Shown one piece after another: positions 14,321-19,418 of a stretch of DNA of 19,418 nt. This DNA is from Deltaproteobacteria bacterium RIFCSPLOWO2_02_56_12 (lineage in GTDB: Bacteria; Desulfobacterota; Binatia; UBA9968). The stretch covers positions 2,921-22,338 of the forward strand of contig MGRY01000117.1 in assembly GCA_001799045.1 (NCBI GenBank), in the 5' to 3' direction. A model generated the notes under the pieces. The model saw nothing but the letters and a program-made list of their open reading frames with translations, ran no database searches and was not told where the DNA came from. The translations under genes and the position numbers were made by a program. How positions within the stretch are numbered: the first letter of the stretch is position 1; each line of letters starts with the position of its first letter.

Positions 14321-15397
14321 TTGCTTTACTACCTACTTTTTCCGCTGCACACGACCTATTCGGCCTTTAATGTCTTCCGCTATATCACTTTTCGTGCAGC
14401 CTTGGCCGCCCTGATGGCGCTCCTGATTTCTTTCCTTCTAGGTCCATACCTGATTCGCTCCCTGGCAGCCATGCAGATCAGCCAGCCGATCCGCAAAGAT
14501 GGCCCTGCGAGCCACACGGCCAAGGCCGGCACTCCTACGATGGGAGGGACGCTGATCATTCTTGCCTTGGTTCTCTCCACCGCCCTCCTCGCGGATATCA
14601 TGAGCCTCTATATCACGATTGCTCTCTTTGTGACCGTGGGATTTGCCGTGATCGGCTTCATTGACGATACTTTGAAACTCAGGGAAAAAAGCAGTCGCGG
14701 CCTTTCTGCCCGCACCAAGTTCCTTTCCCAGTTGGCCGTCTCCTTTATCGCGGTCATCGTCCTTTTTAATCAACCAAACTTCAGCGGAGCGTTAGGCGTT
14801 CCCTTCTTTAAAAACATCCATCCTGACCTTGGCCTCTGGTATATCCCGTTTGCCATGCTGGTGATCGTGGGCGCGTCGAATGCCGTCAACCTTACTGACG
14901 GTCTGGACGGTCTCGCTATCGGCCCGGTGATGATCGCGGCGGGAACTTATGCCCTTGTCGCCTATGTGACGGGCCATCTGAGGTTCGCCGATTACCTTCA
15001 GATCCCTTATGTCGCGGGTGTGGGGGAACTTACCGTTTTCTGTGCCGCCGTCGTGGCATCGGGCCTGGGATTTCTCTGGTTCAATACCTATCCGGCTCAA
15101 ATGTTTATGGGGGATGTCGGCTCCCTGGCGCTGGGCGCGGCGTTAGGGATTATAGCGGTCATGACCAAGAATGAGATTCTCTTAGTCATCGTGGGAGGGG
15201 TGTTTGTGCTGGAAGCCCTCTCAGTGATTTTTCAGGTGGCTTCTTACAAGCTCAGGCGCAAGAGGGTTTTTCTCATGGCTCCCATCCATCACCACTTCGA
15301 GCTCAAGGGATGGCCCGAGCCGCAGATCATCGTTCGCTTTTGGATTATTTCGATCATCTGCTCGCTGTTTGCGCTGAGTACGCTGAAGCTCAGATGA
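14321..15397 (+). CDS. mraY: Phospho-MurNAc-pentapeptide transferase MraY
   Basis: 358 residues, multi-pass membrane enzyme (about ten helices). Transfers phospho-MurNAc-pentapeptide to undecaprenyl phosphate, forming lipid I. The start MLYYLLFPL is typical; it uses a TTG codon with GGGAGA 7 bases upstream, only 3 bases after murF. Conserved residues: PTMGG at 72-76, the Mg-binding DD at 115-116, NLTDGLDGLA at 190-199, MGDVGS at 263-268, and the HHH motif at 323-325 within MAPIHHHFELKGW. The length matches the family (about 360). It is followed after 11 bases by a heptamer inverted-repeat element before murD. Confidence 0.96.
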   Translation: MLYYLLFPLHTTYSAFNVFRYITFRAALAALMALLISFLLGPYLIRSLAAMQISQPIRKDGPASHTAKAGTPTMGGTLIILALVLSTALLADIMSLYITIALFVTVGFAVIGFIDDTLKLREKSSRGLSARTKFLSQLAVSFIAVIVLFNQPNFSGALGVPFFKNIHPDLGLWYIPFAMLVIVGASNAVNLTDGLDGLAIGPVMIAAGTYALVAYVTGHLRFADYLQIPYVAGVGELTVFCAAVVASGLGFLWFNTYPAQMFMGDVGSLALGAALGIIAVMTKNEILLVIVGGVFVLEALSVIFQVASYKLRRKRVFLMAPIHHHFELKGWPEPQIIVRFWIISIICSLFALSTLKLR

Positions 15398-15408
15398 AAG
15401 TGAGGGCG

Positions 15409-15471
15409 AAAGATAGAGGATGGAGGATTGAGGATCGCTATCTTCTATCCTCGATCATCGATCCTCAGTTT
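15409..15471. repeat. Palindromic heptamer array at the mraY-murD junction
   Basis: Units of 7 bases: one AAAGATA-like and three GAGGATN (15409-15436), then four units of the opposite sense, ATCCTCG-like (15440-15467). TGAGGATCG (15429-15437) pairs perfectly with CGATCCTCA (15459-15467). It fills most of the gap and ends about 15 bases before the murD ATG. Confidence 0.8.
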
Positions 15472-15485
15472 GGTTGTTGGGAAAG

Positions 15486-16820
15486 ATGGAACTTAGGGGC
15501 AAAAGGGTGATGGTCCTGGGGCTGGCGCGCACGGGAAGTGAGACCGCCCGGTTTTTGGCCCGCCAGGGCGCCGAAGTCCTGGTGAGCGATTGCAGGAGCG
15601 AGGCGGAACTTCAGCGGGAAAGGGAATCCCTTTGCGAGATACCCGTTCGATTCCTTCTGGGCGGCGAAGAAACCGCCTGGTTGGAAGGGCTGGATCTCCT
15701 GGTTCCCAGCCCTGGCGTTCCTGCAGAGAACCCTCTGTTGAGGGAGGCGAGAAATAGGGGGATCCAGGTCGTCAGTGAGATCGAATTGGCCTATCGCTTT
15801 CTCGGCGCGCCTCTGGTGGCGATTACCGGAACCAACGGCAAAAGCACAACCACCACGCTTATCGGGGGAATCCTCAAGGCGAAAGGGCTCAAGATCTTTG
15901 TGGGGGGAAATATCGGCGCGCCTCTGATTGGATTTGTCGGCGATCGCTGGGACTGGGGCGTGGTGGAGGTGAGTAGTTTTCAGCTTGAATGGGTGGAACA
16001 GTTCCATCCCAGGGTCGCGGTGCTGCTGAACCTGACCGAGGATCACCTCGACCGTTATGCAGACTTCGCCTCGTACTGCGAGGCGAAGGAGAGAATCTTT
16101 TGCGCCCAGGCGGAAGAAGATGTGGCAGTCCTCAATCGGGACGATCCTTTGGTATGGGCCATGAGAGAGCGGATTCGCTCGCGGGTGGTCTCTTTCGGCT
16201 GGGTGGAGGTGGAGGAGGGTGTTTACGCCACGAATAGGGAAATCATTTGGCGCGGTGAGCATCGGGAGGAGAGCTTTCCTCTTTCCCGGGTCCAGATCCA
16301 GGGAGTCCACAACGTGGAGAATCTGATGGCCGCGATAGCGGTGGGGAAGGCCCTCGCAGTGCCTGCAAGGATCATCCAACAGGTCATCGAGGAGTTTCCC
16401 GGTCTTGAGCACCGGCTGGAATTTGTGCGCGACAAGAATGGCATCCGATTTTATAACGACTCCAAAGGCACCAATGTTGGCGCGGTGGTAAAATCCCTGG
16501 CCAGCTTTTCGGCGCCGATAATCCTCATCGCCGGAGGAATCGATAAGGGAGGGGAGTACCGGATATTGGAAGGGGAGATAAGGCGCAAGGTCAAGAAGCT
16601 TATTCTCTTTGGCGCGGCGAAGGAGAAGATTCGAGGCGCGTTGGGCCACCTCACCGAAACGGTGGTGGTGGAGAATCTGGCGGCGGCGGTCCAGGAGGCG
16701 TATCGGAACGCCGGGCGAGGAGATGTTGTTCTGTTATCTCCTGCCTGTTCGAGCTTCGACATGTTTCAAAACTACGCGGAAAGGGGAAAGGTCTTTAAGA
16801 CTTTGGTTCTGAGTTTATGA
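15486..16820 (+). CDS. murD: UDP-MurNAc-L-alanine:D-glutamate ligase MurD
   Basis: 444 residues. Adds D-glutamate to UDP-MurNAc-L-Ala with ATP in the cytoplasm. A Rossmann-like N-terminus (KRVMVLGLARTGSETA) precedes the P-loop GTNGKST at 115-121. GGNIGAPL is at 140-147, and DHLDRY, FYNDSKGTN and AGGIDKGGEY follow in order. The C-terminal LSPACSSFDMFQNYAERG is diagnostic for MurD. ATG 15486 gives the family's normal start (MELRGKRV); TTG codons 9 and 12 bases upstream also fit the frame but lie on the edge of the repeat element. The only upstream purine run is GGGAAAG, close to the start. The TGA overlaps the ftsW ATG (ATGA). Confidence 0.96.
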   Translation: MELRGKRVMVLGLARTGSETARFLARQGAEVLVSDCRSEAELQRERESLCEIPVRFLLGGEETAWLEGLDLLVPSPGVPAENPLLREARNRGIQVVSEIELAYRFLGAPLVAITGTNGKSTTTTLIGGILKAKGLKIFVGGNIGAPLIGFVGDRWDWGVVEVSSFQLEWVEQFHPRVAVLLNLTEDHLDRYADFASYCEAKERIFCAQAEEDVAVLNRDDPLVWAMRERIRSRVVSFGWVEVEEGVYATNREIIWRGEHREESFPLSRVQIQGVHNVENLMAAIAVGKALAVPARIIQQVIEEFPGLEHRLEFVRDKNGIRFYNDSKGTNVGAVVKSLASFSAPIILIAGGIDKGGEYRILEGEIRRKVKKLILFGAAKEKIRGALGHLTETVVVENLAAAVQEAYRNAGRGDVVLLSPACSSFDMFQNYAERGKVFKTLVLSL

Positions 16821-17911
16821 AAGAAGGCATAGCAGTGGATGGGTGGCTCTTTTTTTCCGTGGCAGCGCTGCTGGCCGTGGGGATCACGATGGTGCTAAGC
16901 ACCAGCTATCTCTACTCTCAAGAACGCTTCTCCGATGGCACCTATTTTTTCCGTAAACAGTTTACCGCTGTAGGGGTAGGAACGGTCGCCCTCTTTATCG
17001 CCGCCCTCCTACCCGCCGCTTCTTACCGCCGGTTTGCCTATCCCCTTTTGGCCTTGACGCTTTTGATATTGCTACTGGTCCTGATCCCCGGCATCGGTCT
17101 ATCGCGCGGCGGTGCGAGGCGCTGGCTCCCCCTGGGCAGTTTCGCTTTTCAGCCGGCGGAGCTCGCCAAAATCTCTCTCGTGCTTTATCTGGCCCATTCC
17201 CTGGCGAAAAAGGGCGAGAAGGTCCAAACCTTCGCCATGGGAGTGCTCCCTCATTTGATTATCGGCGGCCTCTTTTTGGGGCTCATCCTGCTCGAACCCG
17301 ATCTGGGAACAGCCCTCATTCTCGGTCTGATTCTTTTTCTCATGCTCTTTGTCGGCGGCGCCAAGTTCTCCCACCTCGTCTCCATAGGCCTCATGGCCTT
17401 GCCGGTTTTGGCGCTTGCGGTGGTCGGGGCCGAGTATCGCTTGCGGCGGCTGCTGACCTTTTTGGACCCTTGGAGGGATGCCTCGAATACGGGATTCCAG
17501 ATTATTCAATCGTATATCGCGTTCGGATCGGGTCAGCTCTGGGGGCGCGGGCTGGGGGAGAGCCGGCAGAAGCTGTTTTACCTGCCCGAGGCGCACACGG
17601 ATTTCATCTTCTCGGTCATCGGGGAGGAGCTGGGTTTTCTGGGAGCCCTGGCCGTGTTGACGCTTTTCGGCGTTGTCATCGTGCGGGGATTTCGCTTGAC
17701 CTCGAGAATTGACGAACCGTTTTGTCGCTACCTGGCCTTTGGGCTGACGACCCTGTTGGGGCTTCAAGCATTGATCCATATGGGGGTGGTCATGGGTTTG
17801 ATGCCCACGAAAGGCCTGGTGCTGCCGTTTATCAGCTACGGTGGTTCGGCCATGGTAATGAATCTGGCAAGCGCGGGGATACTGCTCAGCCTGTCGCGCA
17901 GGAGAATGTAG
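16817..17911 (+). CDS. ftsW: Septal peptidoglycan polymerase FtsW (SEDS family)
   Basis: 364 residues with about ten membrane helices. SEDS glycosyltransferase that polymerises lipid II at the septum together with FtsI. Motifs: RRWLPLGSFAFQPAELAKISLVLYLA at about 101-126, EPDLGTA at 160-166, the region GFQIIQSYIAFGSGQLWGRGLG, then LPEAHTDFIFSVIGEELG with the essential aspartate at 262. The end ISYGGSAMVMNLASAGILLS is also diagnostic. Position between murD and murG identifies it as FtsW rather than RodA. The start overlaps the murD stop (ATGA). The protein is a little shorter than E. coli FtsW, mainly at the N-terminus. The murG ATG begins 2 bases after its stop. Confidence 0.95.
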   Translation: MKEGIAVDGWLFFSVAALLAVGITMVLSTSYLYSQERFSDGTYFFRKQFTAVGVGTVALFIAALLPAASYRRFAYPLLALTLLILLLVLIPGIGLSRGGARRWLPLGSFAFQPAELAKISLVLYLAHSLAKKGEKVQTFAMGVLPHLIIGGLFLGLILLEPDLGTALILGLILFLMLFVGGAKFSHLVSIGLMALPVLALAVVGAEYRLRRLLTFLDPWRDASNTGFQIIQSYIAFGSGQLWGRGLGESRQKLFYLPEAHTDFIFSVIGEELGFLGALAVLTLFGVVIVRGFRLTSRIDEPFCRYLAFGLTTLLGLQALIHMGVVMGLMPTKGLVLPFISYGGSAMVMNLASAGILLSLSRRRM

Positions 17912-17913
17912 AA

Positions 17914-18990
17914 ATGCGCCTGATCATAGCCGGCGGGGGAACAGGTGGACATCTTTTCCCCGGTCTGGCTGTGGCGCGTGAGTTTCAACGGCGAGATGCC
18001 ATGACGGAAATCCTATTTGTCGGAACCGAGATGGGGATTGAAAGCCGGGTTCTTCCCCGAGAAGGCTTTCCCTTAGCGACGATCCCGATCAAGGGCATGA
18101 AGGGGAGAGGGATTGGGGGTTTATTGCAGGCCCTCTATGGTATCCCTCTAAGCCTTTTCCGTTCGCTTCGGATCATCCGCAGTTTTCGGCCGAATTGCAT
18201 CATCGGCTTGGGAGGCTATGCCTCCGGCCCCTTTTTGCTCGCGGGAAAAATCAGCGGGATTCGCTGCGCTATTATGGAACAGAACCTGCGTCCCGGATTT
18301 ACCAATCGGCTCCTGGGTCGGGTGGTGGACCGTGTCTTCACCTCCTATGAGAAAAGCGCTTCCTATTTTCCCCGCAGAAAGGTCATCGAGACGGGAAATC
18401 CGGTGCGATGGCAAACCCTTCCCCAAGTCGAGAAGGGAGGGCAATTCACCCTGCTCATATTCGGCGGCAGCGCCGGAGCGCACAGGATTAACCTCTGCGC
18501 CATCGAGGCTATGAAAAGGCTTAGGGGCTTGAGCTCCATGCTCCACATCATCCATCAGACCGGAGAGACGGATTTTGCCGCGATCAAAACTACCTATGGT
18601 TTCCTTCCTTTTGAGGCGGAGGTTTTCCCGTTCATCGAGCGGATAGACGAGGCCTATGCGCGGGCGGATCTTGTGGTCTGCCGCGCAGGCGCGGGCACGG
18701 TCGCGGAGCTGACGGTTTTCGGGAAGGCGGCGATTCTGGTTCCTTATCCTTATGCGGCCTATGACCACCAGAGGTTCAATGCCGAAGCGCTCAGAGATCA
18801 TGGAGCGGCAGAGCTCATCCTGGATGCGGAACTGAGCGGAGAAAGGCTGGCTGAGATGATCCGCGCCCTTTATCTCGATCGCAGGCGACTTGAGGCTATG
18901 GGAGATGCGACGCGAAAACTAGGGAAGACTGAGGCGGCGAAAAAAATTGTCGACGAGTGTTTAGCGTTAATGGAAAGGCGTGAGGCGTGA
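17914..18990 (+). CDS. murG: Lipid II synthase MurG (GlcNAc transferase)
   Basis: 358 residues. GT-B glycosyltransferase on the inner face of the membrane that adds GlcNAc from UDP-GlcNAc to lipid I. The N-terminal glycine-rich loop GGGTGGHLFPGLAVA begins at residue 7. GLGGYASGP, EQNLRPGFTNRLL, FGGSAGAHRIN, CRAGAGTVAEL and PYPYAAYDHQRFNA follow in the normal order. ATG 17914 fits this N-terminus and has AGGAGA (17900-17905) 8 bases upstream inside the end of ftsW. The frame is open further left but overlaps ftsW and resembles no MurG. The last residues (ERREA) and the stop codon are encoded by the AGGCGTG heptamer array that fills the gap to murC. Confidence 0.96.
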   Translation: MRLIIAGGGTGGHLFPGLAVAREFQRRDAMTEILFVGTEMGIESRVLPREGFPLATIPIKGMKGRGIGGLLQALYGIPLSLFRSLRIIRSFRPNCIIGLGGYASGPFLLAGKISGIRCAIMEQNLRPGFTNRLLGRVVDRVFTSYEKSASYFPRRKVIETGNPVRWQTLPQVEKGGQFTLLIFGGSAGAHRINLCAIEAMKRLRGLSSMLHIIHQTGETDFAAIKTTYGFLPFEAEVFPFIERIDEAYARADLVVCRAGAGTVAELTVFGKAAILVPYPYAAYDHQRFNAEALRDHGAAELILDAELSGERLAEMIRALYLDRRRLEAMGDATRKLGKTEAAKKIVDECLALMERREA

Positions 18991-19056
18991 GGCATGAGCC
19001 GTGAGCGAAATCAAAAAATATTCACTATTGCCTGTTGCCTCGTGCCTCGTGCCTGC
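18976..19056. repeat. Palindromic heptamer array at the murG-murC junction
   Basis: Four AGGCGTG-like units in phase (18976-19003), a 25-base AT-rich spacer, then four TGCCTCG-like units (19029-19056). The arms are approximate reverse complements (AGGCGTGAGGC against GCCTCGTGCCT), so RNA or single-stranded DNA could fold into a long stem-loop. The murG stop codon (18988-18990) lies inside the left arm; the right arm ends 9 bases before the murC ATG. Confidence 0.8.
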
Positions 19057-19065
19057 AGTTGAGCC

Positions 19066-19418
19066 ATGCTTGAGAAGAAACACCGCGTCCACTTTGTCGG
19101 CATTGGCGGGATCGGCATGAGCGGGATTGCGGAGGTGCTGTTGAATTTAGGCTACTCTGTCACCGGATCGGATGTGCGCGAAAGCGAGGCCACGCAAAGG
19201 CTCCAATCGTTGGGGGCCCAGGTTTTTATGGGTCACAGAGAAACCAATCTTTCCGGCGACCCTTCAGTGGTCGTGATCTCGACGGCAGTGAAATTTACCA
19301 ACTCCGAAGTGTTGGAAGCGCGCCGGCGGAACATCCCGGTGATCCCGCGGGCCGAGATGCTCGCGGAACTGATGCGCATGAAATATGGCGTGGCCGTGGC
19401 CGGAAGCCACGGCAAGAC
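19066..19418 (+). CDS. murC: UDP-MurNAc:L-alanine ligase MurC, N-terminal part
   Basis: Only the first 117 codons lie in the window. MurC attaches L-alanine to UDP-MurNAc, the first amino-acid step. The start MLEKKHRVHFVGIGGIGMSGIAEVL contains the diagnostic GIGGIGMSG loop (12-20). The SxTVSD-like SVTGSDVRES and the VVVISTAVKFTNSEV segment follow, and the P-loop GSHGKT is at 112-117, where the sequence ends. ATG 19066 gives the expected start. No clear Shine-Dalgarno site precedes it, because the heptamer array runs to within 9 bases; a weak TTGAG is the only purine cluster. Confidence 0.95.
   Translation, partial: MLEKKHRVHFVGIGGIGMSGIAEVLLNLGYSVTGSDVRESEATQRLQSLGAQVFMGHRETNLSGDPSVVVISTAVKFTNSEVLEARRRNIPVIPRAEMLAELMRMKYGVAVAGSHGK

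Noticed and set aside
15465..16649. A long open frame (394 codons) on the minus strand opposite murD
   Set aside because: It is fully antisense to a conserved murD, its translation resembles no family, and such frames are common opposite GC-rich genes.
17099..17779. A 226-codon minus-strand frame opposite ftsW, and a 217-codon one opposite murG
   Set aside because: Composition is Gln/Arg/Pro-rich and low in sense, with no ribosome site; they mirror the codon bias of the plus-strand genes.
17722..18990. A 422-residue MurG starting inside ftsW
   Set aside because: The extension is a shadow of ftsW and the glycine-rich loop of MurG must be near the N-terminus, as it is from ATG 17914.
12601..19056. 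CRISPR array or integron-type interpretation of the repeats
   Set aside because: Units are 7 bases, contiguous and inverted halfway, with no spacers, no cas genes, no integrase and different unit sequence at each place.

Overview
The window looks like part of the chromosome of a Gram-negative, rod-type bacterium with fairly high GC. The murein genes are complete up to the right edge. MurE carries the DNPR motif of meso-diaminopimelate ligases, and the cluster has FtsL, FtsI, FtsW and a lipoprotein-type peptidase. Orphan NMT1/THI5-like substrate-binding proteins and a GlcD-type FAD oxidase suggest an uncultured Desulfobacterota/'Deltaproteobacteria'-like or neighbouring lineage (Binatota, Rokubacteria, Tectomicrobia type). 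That placement is inference from gene content only. No phage, transposase, CRISPR array or tRNA is visible.

Left part (1-4927), accessory metabolism and envelope: the 5' end of an amidohydrolase on the minus strand; a GlcD/AGPS-type FAD oxidase (TTG start); a convergent substrate-binding protein with no signal peptide; an M48 zinc-metalloprotease lipoprotein; and a second, exported substrate-binding protein. No ABC permease or ATPase is adjacent.

Middle part (4928-7174), RNA-related: an intergenic leader with a very strong intrinsic-terminator hairpin 26 bases before a coiled-coil/zinc-ribbon protein (COG1579/CdsZ type), then RNase HI and the RNase P RNA gene (rnpB). A 325-base AT-rich gap follows. 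It ends in a near-consensus sigma70 promoter and a palindromic set of four MraZ boxes.

Right part (7175-19418), the dcw (division and cell wall) cluster in canonical order on the plus strand: mraZ, a small STAS-domain gene, rsmH, ftsL, ftsI (with a PASTA domain), murE, murF, mraY, murD, ftsW, murG and a truncated murC. Start/stop overlaps at STAS/rsmH, ftsL/ftsI and murD/ftsW, and gaps of 2-14 bases at most other junctions, indicate one translationally coupled operon. MraZ probably autoregulates it through the boxes. MurC-F build UDP-MurNAc-pentapeptide, MraY and MurG make lipid II, and FtsW/FtsI polymerise and crosslink it at the septum with FtsL.

The most unusual signal is a set of elements with a 7-base period inside the dcw operon. 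Each has several copies of one heptamer followed by copies of its approximate reverse complement. The heptamer differs at every site: AAATTTC-like inside murE, AGTTNNN/AACTNNN at murE-murF, GAGGATN at mraY-murD, AGGCGTG at murG-murC. Architecture is shared, sequence is not. One is read in frame through MurE as a heptapeptide repeat, and two supply the upstream gene's stop codon. A related direct repeat of period 8 lies at the RNase HI stop.
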